From contig NZ_CP011270.1 of assembly GCF_001610835.1 (NCBI RefSeq), positions 6,156,001 through 6,220,000 on the forward strand: a DNA stretch of 64,000 nucleotides. Direction: 5' to 3'. Source of the stretch: Planctomyces sp. SH-PL14. GTDB lineage: Bacteria; Planctomycetota; Planctomycetia; Planctomycetales; Planctomycetaceae. The position numbers and the translations under genes are program-made. Of this stretch, positions 1-9,585 are shown one piece after another (position 1 is the stretch's first letter; the number at the start of each line of letters is the position of its first letter). Under the pieces are notes generated by a model. That model ran no database searches. It saw nothing but the letters and a program-made list of their open reading frames with translations, and was not told the origin of the DNA.

Positions 1-329
1 TCGGCGGAGAGCTGGTAGACGATCTCCATCGGGTGGCCGAAGTCGTCGTAGGCGTTTGCCAGGCCGATGACGCGCTCGGCGAAGAGCTTCATCGCCTGTT
101 CGGCCTGATCGGCGGAGACCTTGTCGCTGGGCCATGCCCAGATGTTTCCGACCGGCATGCTGCCGAAGCCGGTGGAGTGTTTGCGGCCCTTGGTTTCGAC
201 GGTGACGTCCACGTTGATCAACGTGGAGTTCTCCATCACGCGTCCGCCGAACTTGAGCGGAGACCGAAACCGAACCGGCTCGAAGGCGACGTTGGCCTGA
301 AGCACGCGGACGTCTGTCGACTTAGCCAT
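1..329 (-). CDS. Enolase-superfamily-like protein, N-terminal part (runs off left edge)
   Basis: An open frame starts at ATG 329 on the minus strand and stays open for 109 codons to the window edge, so the C-terminus is missing. The N-terminus (MAKSTDVRVLQANVAFEPV) is followed by a segment with FRSPLKFGG, an alternating beta-strand stretch (STLINVDVTVETKGR) and TGFGSMPVGN. This pattern resembles the N-terminal capping domain of mandelate racemase/muconate lactonizing enzymes, where a basic substrate-facing arm is followed by 'R-TP-K-GG' and 'GxGxMP'. The catalytic barrel lies outside the window, so neither substrate nor activity can be read. Moderate confidence for a real gene, lower for the family. 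Confidence 0.6.
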   Translation of the reverse strand, partial: MAKSTDVRVLQANVAFEPVRFRSPLKFGGRVMENSTLINVDVTVETKGRKHSTGFGSMPVGNIWAWPSDKVSADQAEQAMKLFAERVIGLANAYDDFGHPMEIVYQLSA

Positions 330-522
330 TGTCCTTAAATGGGCTCTAAGGAAGGGGGAGGATTTCCTGGCGCTGGGATGCGGGGATTCTAGGGAGTGAA
401 TTTCGGGGCATGCAATTGAGAGTTCGGATGAAGTTGGGAGGGAGGTGTGGATGGGGTTGCGGGGGTCGGGTGGTAGGAGCATCACGGAGGGGTATTGCGG
501 GCGCACACAACGGCGCCACCTC

Positions 523-850
523 ACCGGGGTCCAGGGGGCCACCCCTGGTGGGGGATGCAAGGGGGCAACGCCCCTCTTGCCCGCCGGAGGCCTGGCCGTC
601 GAGAGATGTCTGAAGGGGAGCGTGTCCAAACGCGGACGACGTGTCGTATGCCCCCTCACCAACCCGCGGGGATTGCAGTGCGAGCGTGGAGTCCTCAACG
701 CCGGTGACACAAAGGGGACGTCCGTTGCGTACCACGGTTCCTCATATGAAGTGCCTCCGGCGGCAAGGGGGCGTGGCCCCCTTGACCCCAGGCTGCCGTC
801 GCACGTTGGGTTTGAGCTACGGGCATCGTGCCGGCGGGAGTGCCGTCGCT
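523..850 (+). repeat. 320-bp structured repeat, copy 1
   Basis: Full-length copy. It begins ACCGGGGTCCAGG and ends near TGCCGGCGGGAGTGCCGT. The first hairpin is enlarged on both sides compared with most copies (CCAGGGG...CCCCTGG, seven pairs instead of six). It fills most of the gene-free stretch 330-909; nothing else is recognisable in 330-522. Confidence 0.9.
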
Positions 851-909
851 GGAAGTCGTGCCGCGAATGAGCCACGATTCCGGTCGCCAACTTCTTTGGG
901 AGACCCTCG

Positions 910-2136
910 ATGTCGCGCTCGCTCGATCGTCGTCAATTCCTGTCCACCTCCTCCGCGGCCGCCGCCGGACTATTGACAGCCGGCTTCACCTCCACCACGC
1001 GGGGCTTCTTCGCCAACGAGACCATGAACATCGGCTGCATCGGCACCGGCGGCCGCTGCCGGCGACTCATGCAGGACCTCCGCAACATCCCCGGCGTGAA
1101 GATCACCGCCGTCAGCGATGTCTGGGATGTCTCGATGGCCGAAGGAAAGAAGCTCGCCCAGCCGGACGCGAAGGAGTTCAAGGACTACCGCGAACTCCTC
1201 GACCAGAAGGACATCGACGCCGTCGTCATCGGCTCGCCGGACCACTGGCACGTCCCGATGACCATCGACGCCTGCGCGGCGGGCAAGGACGTCTACGTCG
1301 AAAAGCCGCTGACGCACGACCTCAGCGAAGGGGAAGCGGTCATCCGCGCCCAGAACGATCACAAGCGGATCGTCCAGGTCGGAACCCAGCAGCGGAGCAT
1401 GCCGCACATCCAGGAGGCGTACCAGATCCTGAAGTCCGGCCAGCTCGGCGAGATCCACAAGGTCCACTGCTCGTGGAACCGCAACTCGGTCCGCTGGAAA
1501 AGGACGCCGCTCGGGATCGATCCCGCCTCGGTCGACTGGAAGAAGTTCCTCGGCAACGCCAAGGCCCAGGAGTTCGACGAGTACAAGTTCCGGAACTGGC
1601 GCTGGTTCTGGGACTTTGGCGGCGGGATCTTCACCGACCTGATGGTCCACTGGATCGACGTGGCCCACTGGTTCCTCGACCTCAAGACTCCGCAGGTCGC
1701 GGCGAGCATCGGCGACCAGTTCTATTCGGAAGGGGTCTGGGAGACGCCGGACAGCGTGCAGACGATCATGCGTTACCCGGACACGCAGATGCAGATCTAC
1801 TTCGAGGGGACGTTCATCAACGCCCGCAACGCGGCGATGATCGAGTTCATGGGGAGCGCCGCGACGCTCTACATCGACCGCGGACGGTATGAGGTGATCC
1901 CCGAGCGGAAGAGCAAGACCGCCGCCTCGGAGAAGATCATCGGGGAAGGCCCCCGGGGAGCGGACTTCTACGACCAGCCGAACGGCGAGATGCTCCACCT
2001 CGTGAACTGGATCGAATGCTGCCGCTCGCGGAAGACGCCGAACTGCCCCGTGGAAGCGGGCGTCCTGGCCGCCTCCTCGGCCCACATGGCGAACCGGTCG
2101 CTACGGGAAGGGCAGATCGCGAAGCTGAAGGGGTAG
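910..2136 (+). CDS. Gfo/Idh/MocA family oxidoreductase, Tat-exported
   Basis: Putative NAD(P)-dependent sugar or polyol dehydrogenase exported by the Tat pathway. The 408-residue protein starts with a twin-arginine signal (DRRQFL at 6-11, then an Ala-rich hydrophobic stretch). The Rossmann glycine motif GCIGTGGR is at about 42-49 and the family signature EKP at 131-133 (VYVEKPLTHD). The C-terminal half has the usual GFO_IDH_MocA alpha/beta domain features, including a WDFGGGIFTDLMVHWID stretch typical of planctomycete paralogues. The substrate cannot be deduced. It follows copy 1 of the 320-bp repeat, so it is probably transcribed alone. GGGAGA precedes the ATG at suitable spacing. Confidence 0.92.
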   Translation: MSRSLDRRQFLSTSSAAAAGLLTAGFTSTTRGFFANETMNIGCIGTGGRCRRLMQDLRNIPGVKITAVSDVWDVSMAEGKKLAQPDAKEFKDYRELLDQKDIDAVVIGSPDHWHVPMTIDACAAGKDVYVEKPLTHDLSEGEAVIRAQNDHKRIVQVGTQQRSMPHIQEAYQILKSGQLGEIHKVHCSWNRNSVRWKRTPLGIDPASVDWKKFLGNAKAQEFDEYKFRNWRWFWDFGGGIFTDLMVHWIDVAHWFLDLKTPQVAASIGDQFYSEGVWETPDSVQTIMRYPDTQMQIYFEGTFINARNAAMIEFMGSAATLYIDRGRYEVIPERKSKTAASEKIIGEGPRGADFYDQPNGEMLHLVNWIECCRSRKTPNCPVEAGVLAASSAHMANRSLREGQIAKLKG

Positions 2137-2146
2137 TGCCGGTACT

Positions 2147-2229
2147 ATCCGTGTTCATCTGTGTGAATCTGTGGCTCACTCCTCTCATGCGAAGAGGTAG
2201 GCCACAGATAAACACAGATGGACACAGAT
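2147..2229. repeat. Inverted ATCTGTG repeat, copy A
   Basis: Two arms facing each other: ATCCGTGTTCATCTGTG (2147-2163, continuing to GTGGC at 2175) and GCCACAGATAAACACAGATG (2200-2219, continuing to 2229). The second copy at 21627-21699 has the same arms with a different loop. It lies just after a stop codon and could form a long hairpin in the transcript. Confidence 0.85.
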
Positions 2230-2263
2230 AAGGCGGTGAGGCGGCGGTGGCTCGAACGTTCCT

Positions 2264-2281
2264 GCCGCCTCGCGAGGCGGC
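2264..2281. repeat. Perfect 18-bp palindrome
   Basis: GCCGCCTCG followed directly by CGAGGCGGC. It lies in the gap before trxA. Function unknown; nothing else is recognisable in 2282-2422. Confidence 0.5.
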
Positions 2282-2422
2282 ACCACAACGTGAGTTTTTC
2301 TTCCGCGATTCCGCAGAAGAGCACTTTTCGAGGTGTCCCCGCGGATGGAACTAAGCGCGCTACAGATTCGTAACGACTCATTCGATAAAGGGTTGTGACG
2401 GATTCTCAACTCAGGATGCTGA

Positions 2423-2451
2423 TTGACGGCGAAATGGGGGGGGCCCATAAT
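2423..2451 (+). promoter_or_regulatory. Sigma-70-like promoter of trxA
   Basis: TTGACG (2423-2428) and CATAAT (2446-2451) are separated by 17 bp, five of six matches to each consensus hexamer. Transcription would start near 2458, about 100 bp before the trxA start codon. No experimental support is available. Confidence 0.6.
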
Positions 2452-2557
2452 TTCGCACCCCCAGGAAACCGCTGTCGGTGATTTGCCGGCTGTCGTATAC
2501 AACACCTTGTGTGGTCCGGACTTTCACGCCCGGCCGCACGCACTCCGGAGCCCTATC

Positions 2558-2884
2558 ATGGTAGGCAATGTTCTCGATGTGACCGATGCCACCTTCTCGT
2601 CGGAAGTCCTCGACAGCGCGACTCCCGTCCTCGTCGATTTCTGGGCGACCTGGTGCGGTCCGTGCCTCATGCTCGCTCCGACGGTTGACGCCCTCGCCAC
2701 CGAGTTCGCCGGCAAGGTCAAGGTCTGCAAGGTCGACGTCGACAAGAACCGCCAGTCCGCCGTGAACTACAAGATCGACGCCATCCCGGCCCTGTTCGTC
2801 TTCAAGGGGGGACAGGTTGTCGACCGGATGAAGGGGGCGGCCTCCAAGGACCAGTTGAAGTCGATGCTCAACAAGCATCTGTAG
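2558..2884 (+). CDS. trxA: Thioredoxin
   Basis: Small cytoplasmic disulfide reductase of 108 residues, the usual thioredoxin size. It has the active site WCGPC at 32-36 preceded by VDFWAT, and the cis-proline of the AIPAL motif at 77. Its electron donor could be the thioredoxin reductase at 39782-40843. The start at ATG 2558 is preferred over upstream starts because GGAG lies 7 bases ahead (2547-2550), the protein then matches family length, and a good promoter lies upstream at 2423-2451. Confidence 0.95.
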   Translation: MVGNVLDVTDATFSSEVLDSATPVLVDFWATWCGPCLMLAPTVDALATEFAGKVKVCKVDVDKNRQSAVNYKIDAIPALFVFKGGQVVDRMKGAASKDQLKSMLNKHL

Positions 2885-3043
2885 GAATGGAGTGCTGAGC
2901 GGCGAGAGTTGAGCGTCCGGAAACGGTCTGGCCGCTCAACCTGAAACGCCCGGCCCTCAACGAAGGGAGCGAGGAGCGTCGAGAACGGTCTCTGACGCTC
3001 AACGCCAAAACCTCAACGCTGGACGCCCGGGAAAGGATTCCCC

Positions 3044-4546
3044 ATGAGCGACGCCATCCACACCCCGTCCTCGGAAACGGCCAGCTTTCCGAAGCCCCGC
3101 TTTCCCGTGGAGCGTCCCGTCCGTAAGGACGAGCAGACCCTCGCCCAGGCGGGACGGGTGATGGAGCAGCTTCGCCTGCAACTGGCGGAGCTCGACCGCC
3201 GCGAAGAGACGCTCAACCAGCAGCTTGCCACGCTGGATCAGGAATCCCGCTCGCTCAAGGCGTGGAGCCAGCAGTTCACCGAAGAAGCGGACCGCCGCGA
3301 GCGCGAGCTCCGGGCCACCGAACGCCGCATCGTCGACCGCGAACAGGCCTGCGACGTACAGCACACCGCGCTCTCGGAAAAGGAACAGGACCTCAACCGC
3401 CAGCGGGACGAACTGGCCGCCGAGCGGGAGGCGATGAAGGAGAGCCTCGAGCGCGAGCTGTATCAGGAACGGGCGAAGGTCGTCGAGGCTCAGCAGCAGT
3501 TCCAGGACGAGCGGACCGCCGCGCAGGAACAGCTCGACGAGCGACGGGCCGAGATCGAGCGCCTCCGCGAAGAGCGGCTCGGGCCTCTTGATGAGCGGGA
3601 ACAGACGGTCGAGCGCCGCGAGCAGGAGCTGCATCAGCGGGAGATCGATCTCGAGAAGCGGACCCGGTTCCACGAAGACCACCTCAAGCGGCTGCGGCAG
3701 GAGATCGCCGGGCAGAAGTCCGACCTGGAGCAGGAGCGGCAGAGCCTTCGCGTCTGGAGCGTCCAGGTCGAGGAGTCGATCCACCTCCGGCTGCGTCACG
3801 TCCAGCGGTTCCGGGATCTTCTGGAAGAGCGGGAGAAGGCGTGCGACGAGGAGCGGCACCTGCTGCACCAGTCCCGCCGTTCGCTCGATGAAGAACTGAT
3901 CCGCCGCCGCGCGGAGCTGGAAGCAGAGAAGGCGGAGTTCCTGGCGGAGACCGAGAAGCGGGCCGCGGACGTTCAGGACCAGCAGAACGCCATCGCCGCC
4001 CAGCTTGAAGCGGTCGAGGATCGCCAGACGGAGCTTGACCGGCTCCAGCAGGAGATTGAGGCGACGCACCAGGAGAACCTGGAGATGCGGGCCGCGGTCG
4101 ATGAGGCCTATGCCGATCTGTGCGCCAAGGCGGACGAGGCGCTCGTGCGGGAGCGGCTGACGCAGTCGCGGGCGATGCTGCATGAGCAGTTCCGCCGGGT
4201 TCATGACGCGATCGCCGAGCAGAAGAGTGCGGTTGCCGGACTTCTCAGCGAGCTCGATGAGCAGCGGCAGGCGTATCGCGCGGAGCGGGACAGCACGGCG
4301 GCGTGGCTCCGGCAGCGGGAGGCGGATGTCGAGCAGCGACAGGCGGCGCTCGCGCGGGAGCGGGGGCAGCATCATGCGGGTGAAGGGCACTGGATTGCGG
4401 CCCGCGATCGCTGGCGGAACGAGAAGCTGGAGGCGGAGACGATTATCCGCGGTCTCGTGACGGAGCTCGAAACGCTGCTGAGCACGCGCCCGGCGCCGCC
4501 GCGGGCCGATTCCATCGCGGCGCTGCCGCTGCCGAAGGTGGCCTGA
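3044..4546 (+). CDS. Long coiled-coil protein of unknown function
   Basis: A 500-residue, highly charged protein made almost entirely of Glu/Arg/Gln/Ala/Leu-rich heptads. The coil is predicted from about residue 28 to 470, with short breaks. There is no signal peptide or membrane segment, so it should be cytoplasmic. Two regions share the pattern S-L-(K/R)-(A/V)-W-S followed by a charged coil ending in E-(Q/K)-A-C (around 70-105 and 230-270), suggesting an internal duplication. No enzymatic domain is visible; it could be a scaffold or structural filament. The gap in front (2885-3043) contains several short CTCAACG-type repeats. Confidence 0.85.
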   Translation: MSDAIHTPSSETASFPKPRFPVERPVRKDEQTLAQAGRVMEQLRLQLAELDRREETLNQQLATLDQESRSLKAWSQQFTEEADRRERELRATERRIVDREQACDVQHTALSEKEQDLNRQRDELAAEREAMKESLERELYQERAKVVEAQQQFQDERTAAQEQLDERRAEIERLREERLGPLDEREQTVERREQELHQREIDLEKRTRFHEDHLKRLRQEIAGQKSDLEQERQSLRVWSVQVEESIHLRLRHVQRFRDLLEEREKACDEERHLLHQSRRSLDEELIRRRAELEAEKAEFLAETEKRAADVQDQQNAIAAQLEAVEDRQTELDRLQQEIEATHQENLEMRAAVDEAYADLCAKADEALVRERLTQSRAMLHEQFRRVHDAIAEQKSAVAGLLSELDEQRQAYRAERDSTAAWLRQREADVEQRQAALARERGQHHAGEGHWIAARDRWRNEKLEAETIIRGLVTELETLLSTRPAPPRADSIAALPLPKVA

Positions 4547-4858
4547 CCCGTCGGCCGTGCGCCAGCCCCAGGGCCTCTGCGCAATGGACTGTCAGTGAGC
4601 GTGAGCGGCTTCGGCGCCGTGGCCATTGAGGGCCGGAATCGCGGCATTCGCGCGCTGGTCAACGAGGACAGGTTCGTACCGCGACGTTGCTGACTGCAAA
4701 GACGAAGACGGGCTCACTTCGATGGTGGCGGCGGTATCAGCTCGCACGCTCCCCCGCGATCGGCAGGCAGACCTGTCGATTTTGTCACACTTTGGCGCCC
4801 TGCAAATTGCCTAGCAGCTTTGCGTTTTGCGATCGATAAGGATTCGATGAGGACTCTG

Positions 4859-4880
4859 CGCATCAGTTGACACTGATGCG
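4859..4880. repeat. Perfect 9-bp inverted repeat before the DUF1559 gene
   Basis: CGCATCAGT, spacer TGAC, ACTGATGCG. It lies about 75 bp before the start codon at 4953 and may be an operator or an mRNA hairpin. The rest of the gene-free stretch 4547-4952 shows no recognisable gene. Confidence 0.5.
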
Positions 4881-4952
4881 AGGGGTGGGGACGATCCAAG
4901 TACCTCTTCTTCAAGTCTCGATCGACCGATCGTCTCTCTTCTGGAGGCTGAC

Positions 4953-5930
<978 letters not shown>

Positions 5931-6052
5931 TTGTCCTTGCGGCGTCTCTTTGCCGGAACCCGACGAGCGTCTGTGGCGCAGGCCTCGTCGGGGCTCGCGG
6001 GCTCCGTCAGTGTCATCCCTACAGCGTCCCGATCAGCGGCCTGGACTCATCC

Positions 6053-6505
6053 ATGACCCGAGCTTTCTCAGTTGCGCACCTTTTGACCGGGCTTGTGATC
6101 CTTGGCCTCACCGGGTGCGGAGGTGGCTCAAAACCGCCATCGACGTTGGTTCCTGTGACCGGCGTGGTGAAGATGGACGGAAAGCCGTCTCCCTTTGCCT
6201 CCGTGACCTATGTGGCGGAGGGACTGAAAGGGGGCCTGGGAGCCGTCGGATTTACGGATGAAGAGGGGAAGTATGAACTGAAGTGGCGAGGTCAGGAGCC
6301 CGGCATTCAGCCCGGCAAGTACCGGGTCGTGATTTCGAGAATCGCAATGAAGGATGGAACACCGGTGCCGCGAGACAAATCCGCCGCGGATGTCGGTGCC
6401 GTTGAGACAATGCCGCGGCGCTACAGCGACTACGACGTCTCCGAGCTGTACCTCGAAGTCCCTGCGGCCGGGATGACCAAGGATTTTGAGCTGAAATCGA
6501 AATAG
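6053..6505 (+). CDS. Small lipoprotein with carboxypeptidase-regulatory-like domain
   Basis: 150 residues. The signal peptide ends in the lipobox LTGC (lipidated Cys22), so the protein should be anchored to a membrane. The mature part begins with VTGVVKMDGKP and contains G-(F/Y)TDEEGKYEL and PGKYRVVIS, the beta-sandwich pattern of transthyretin-like/carboxypeptidase-regulatory domains. Proteins of this kind commonly follow DUF1559 genes in planctomycetes, so the two are probably co-transcribed. Function unknown. Confidence 0.88.
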   Translation: MTRAFSVAHLLTGLVILGLTGCGGGSKPPSTLVPVTGVVKMDGKPSPFASVTYVAEGLKGGLGAVGFTDEEGKYELKWRGQEPGIQPGKYRVVISRIAMKDGTPVPRDKSAADVGAVETMPRRYSDYDVSELYLEVPAAGMTKDFELKSK

Positions 6506-6641
6506 CTCGCGGTTCCGGCCCGGACGGCAAAGGATCGACGTGGTTTCCGCCGCGCGACGGCGAGTTCCGTCGGCTGTCGTTTTGATTCTCCGCGCCGAGT
6601 CTTCTGGAGTAGGCCGTCGGATTGCGCCGCACCGGACCTCG

Positions 6642-7046
6642 CTATGGAGAACCTGCCGCGTCGTCCGGGCTGACCGTGGCGGCTGCCGCAGGCTCGTGAT
6701 CGGGGACTTTGGCGAAGCCCATCGTGATCATGACGCCGGAGACGACGAGCCCCAGGCCCAGGAAGTCGCTCCACCGCGGCTTCTCCTTCATGAAGAGGAT
6801 TACGAAGGCGAGGAACACGACGATCGTGATCGCCTCCTGGATGATCTTGAGCTGCGTCGTCGACCAGCCGTACTGCTCCTTGCCGAGGCGGTTGCCGGGG
6901 ACCTGGAGGCAGTACTCGAAGAAGGCGATCCCCCAGCTGATCATGATCGCCCACTTCATGCTGAGGGTGCCGGAGTACTTGAGGTGCCCGTACCAGGCGA
7001 AGGTCATGAAGATGTTCGAGAGGAGCAGGAGGACGATCGTGAGCAT
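6642..7046 (-). CDS. DMT-superfamily membrane protein (DUF486)
   Basis: A 134-residue inner-membrane protein with four predicted helices (about 2-20, 29-47, 66-84 and 92-112), typical of DUF486. Characteristic stretches are MTFAWYGHLK, ISWGIAFFEYCLQVPGNR and WSTTQLKIIQEAIT. The start at 7046 is chosen because the upstream in-frame extension overlaps a repeat and is not membrane-like, and family members begin near MLTIVLLL. A short charged tail follows the last helix. Transport substrate unknown. Confidence 0.85.
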   Translation of the reverse strand: MLTIVLLLLSNIFMTFAWYGHLKYSGTLSMKWAIMISWGIAFFEYCLQVPGNRLGKEQYGWSTTQLKIIQEAITIVVFLAFVILFMKEKPRWSDFLGLGLVVSGVMITMGFAKVPDHEPAAAATVSPDDAAGSP

Positions 7047-7215
7047 GGCGGCGGCGTGAGGTGTTTCAGGACGCGTTCTTTGGGCGGACGCGTGACGGGC
7101 GGAACGCGGCGGGATGATAGTGAGTTGTCTTCTGCGCGAGACGGGGAATTTCGGGCTGCCGGGGGCTTTCGGGTACGGCAGACGGTGTGAAACCGGTGCG
7201 AGAACCCCCTCACGC

Positions 7216-7390
7216 CTCACCGCTCGCTTTGGGATCCCGGCGGGTTGATTTGGGGGCATCCGGCACGGCGTCCGCGCTTGGACCGCTCTCCTTCAGACAT
7301 CTCTCGACGGCCAGGCCTCCGGCGGGCAAAGGGCCAATAAAACAACACAGGCCCCTCTGCACTCCCCACCAGGGTGCCCCTGGATCCGGT
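7216..7390 (-). repeat. 320-bp structured repeat, copy 2 (truncated, altered loop)
   Basis: Only the half beginning with the GGTCCAGGGG end is present (reading on the minus strand); about 140 bp of the distal part are missing. Its G/C hairpin carries an unusual loop, CAATAAAACAACACAG (plus strand, in 7333-7356), in place of the usual three bases. A nearly identical loop occurs in copy 10. Confidence 0.85.
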
Positions 7391-7592
7391 GGAGCAGGTG
7401 CGCTGCGTTCAGCATGGCCCCGCCCGCTCAATTCCGTCGTTCCCCGGCCCACCAAGACCCCAGCCTCTGGACCTGAGTTGAAAATTTGACACGATATAAC
7501 CACGCTTCCCCAGGGTTGGGCTGACCGGGACGCAAGCCCTGCGCCACCTTTGTTCCCCTCCATCGCCCATCGTGCGTCCCGCGAGGTCGTGT

Positions 7593-8453
7593 ATGCTGCC
7601 GAGTCCGCAACCGTCTTCCTCCCGCTGGACTTCGTCCCGGCTGGCTCGGATCGCCTGGGGCGCTCTCTTCGTCGTCGTGGCCGGCACGGTCCTGTTCGCC
7701 CTCGCCGGCGATACGGCCTTCGCCCAGGAAGCCGCACCCGCAGCTCCGGCCCCCGCCGCCGCACCGGCCGCCCCCGCTCCGGGACCCGGCGGAACCACCG
7801 CCGCTCCCGCCACCGAGCAGAGCTTCCTGATGTGGGTCATCCACACCTCAGGCTGGATCGGCGGGATCATCCTCCTGCTGTCGATCTACTTCGTCATGGT
7901 CGTCGTCCGCATGTTCCTCGACCTCAAGCAGGAAGAGGCCGCCACGCAACTCGATCTCCAGGCGTGCGACAACCTCCTCAAGTCCAAGGACCTCGTCGGC
8001 CTCTACAAGCTGGTCAAGCAGGACCCCTCCTTCTTCGGGACGGTCCTCGCCGAAGGGCTGACGGAACTCCAGTACGGCCTCGAAGACGCCCGCGAGGCGG
8101 TTGACCGCGTCGGCGACGCCAAGACGGTCGAGCTGGAAAAGCGGATCAGCATGCTGGCAGTCCTTGGCTCGCTCGGCCCCATGATCGGTCTCCTCGGAAC
8201 GCTCAAGGGGATGATCGCCAGCTTCAGCGCCATCGCAATGTCCGGGACGCAGCTCAAGGCGGACCAGGTCGCGGCGGGGATTTCCGAAGCCCTCGTGCTG
8301 ACCTTCGAAGGGGTCGCCCTGTCGGTCCCGGCGATCTACTTCTTCGCCTACTTCAAGAACCGCATCTCCAACGTCACGACGGAAGCGATGCTGGCGATCC
8401 ACGAGTTCCTCCGGAAGGTCCACAACCAGATGCGGGCCGCCAAGCCGGCCTAG
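7593..8453 (+). CDS. MotA/TolQ/ExbB proton channel family protein
   Basis: Proton-channel subunit of an ExbB/TolQ-type energy transducer in the inner membrane. It has an N-terminal hydrophobic signal or membrane segment, ending near AFAQ and followed by an Ala/Pro linker, then three helices in the ExbB order (around WIGGIILLLSIYFVMVVV, LGSLGPMIGLLGTLKGMI and FEGVALSVPAIYFFAYF). The conserved GLLGT and EALVLTFEGVAL motifs are present. Start 7593 is chosen because GAGG lies 6 bases ahead; 286 residues. It heads an operon with two ExbD genes and a fourth membrane protein. Exact partner receptor unknown. Confidence 0.92.
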   Translation: MLPSPQPSSSRWTSSRLARIAWGALFVVVAGTVLFALAGDTAFAQEAAPAAPAPAAAPAAPAPGPGGTTAAPATEQSFLMWVIHTSGWIGGIILLLSIYFVMVVVRMFLDLKQEEAATQLDLQACDNLLKSKDLVGLYKLVKQDPSFFGTVLAEGLTELQYGLEDAREAVDRVGDAKTVELEKRISMLAVLGSLGPMIGLLGTLKGMIASFSAIAMSGTQLKADQVAAGISEALVLTFEGVALSVPAIYFFAYFKNRISNVTTEAMLAIHEFLRKVHNQMRAAKPA

Positions 8454-8542
8454 CGGGCAGTGGATTGTGGGCAGGGGGGCGTAAAAGCCCCGCCCAGTTC
8501 TGCGACTCGTGACCAACCACCCACTCCCCACTTCTCCTCCAT

Positions 8543-9001
8543 ATGTCCGGTTCTGTTGGTTCCGACAACGTCGAGCCCAATCTGACGCCGATCCTGGACA
8601 TGGTCTTCCAGCTGATCACGTTCTTCATGCTCGTGATCAACTTCAAGGGGGCGGCGCTCGACCTGTCGCTGCAGCTTCCCGTCCTTGGCTCCGCCCGGCC
8701 GCTCGAGACCGAGCAGGGGGAGGCGCTCCTGTACCTCAACATCAACTCGCAGGGGCAGCTGACGCTCTACAACGAGGTCAAGGACCTGCGGCAGTGGATT
8801 GCCGAGGAGGCGCGGGAAGCGATCAAGCAGGAGAAGGCGAAGGACAAGAACTTCGATGAGAAGAAGGACGGCCTGCCGACGATGGTCGTCATCCGGGCGG
8901 ACCGTTCGACGCCGTTCCGGATCCTGAACGACGTCCTCAACACCTGCCAGGGCCACGGCTACCGCCGCTTCAGCCTCAACGCCATGAACAAAGCGGAGTA
9001 G
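8543..9001 (+). CDS. ExbD/TolR family biopolymer transport protein (first)
   Basis: 152 residues with a short cytoplasmic N-terminus, one membrane helix (about 18-35) carrying the conserved Asp19 in PILDMVFQL, and a periplasmic domain with the ExbD/TolR fold pattern ending in a YRRFSLNAM strand. This Asp conducts protons in ExbD/TolR. It lies 89 bp after the ExbB-like gene and 11 bp before a second ExbD gene, so the complex probably contains two different ExbD-type subunits. Confidence 0.9.
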   Translation: MSGSVGSDNVEPNLTPILDMVFQLITFFMLVINFKGAALDLSLQLPVLGSARPLETEQGEALLYLNINSQGQLTLYNEVKDLRQWIAEEAREAIKQEKAKDKNFDEKKDGLPTMVVIRADRSTPFRILNDVLNTCQGHGYRRFSLNAMNKAE

Positions 9002-9012
9002 CGAGGTCAGCC

Positions 9013-9537
9013 ATGTATCGCCGCCGCGACAAGCACAAGCACGAAGAAGTCCAGCTCAGCCTGACCGCCATGCTCGATATGGCGTTCCAGCTCCTGGCGT
9101 TCTTCATCCTCACGTTCAAGCCCTCCCCGGTCGAGGGGCAGCTCTCGCTCAATCTTCCCAAGCCGGGACAGCTGGCGAAGGTGGTGAGCCAGGCGTCGAA
9201 CGCAAACGCTCCCGCCACGACGATGCCGGTCGAGACGATCGAGTCGTTCCTGGTGCAGGTGACCGCGGACGCCGCCGGGAACGTCTCCCGCCTCACCACC
9301 GCTCCTGGCGGAGACATCTTTGCCGGCGGGGCGACGCCAGCGAACCTGGAGCGCTTCAACAAGATACTGAACGACAATTTCAGCAAGACGGCGGTGTTTG
9401 AGCAGGTCCAGATCATGGTCGATCCGAACCTGCGGTACGATGAGCTGATGAAGATCCTCGACATGTGCCTGCGGCAGAAGCTCCCGGACGGGACCTCCCT
9501 GACCAAGATCAGCTTCAAGGAGCTGCAGCCGCAGTAA
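9013..9537 (+). CDS. ExbD/TolR family biopolymer transport protein (second)
   Basis: 174 residues with a basic, His/Lys-rich N-terminus (RRRDKHKH), a single membrane helix with conserved Asp22 ([14 protein letters not shown]), and a periplasmic ExbD domain. It begins 11 bp after the preceding gene, with GAGG overlapping the end of that gene, which points to translational coupling. It is clearly different from the first ExbD in sequence, so the pair is not a recent duplication. Confidence 0.9.
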   Translation: MYRRRDKHKHEEVQLSLTAMLDMAFQLLAFFILTFKPSPVEGQLSLNLPKPGQLAKVVSQASNANAPATTMPVETIESFLVQVTADAAGNVSRLTTAPGGDIFAGGATPANLERFNKILNDNFSKTAVFEQVQIMVDPNLRYDELMKILDMCLRQKLPDGTSLTKISFKELQPQ

Positions 9538-9585
9538 AGGGCGAAGGTCTTCGCGGTCGGAGCGGCACCGGGGTACAATCGCGCT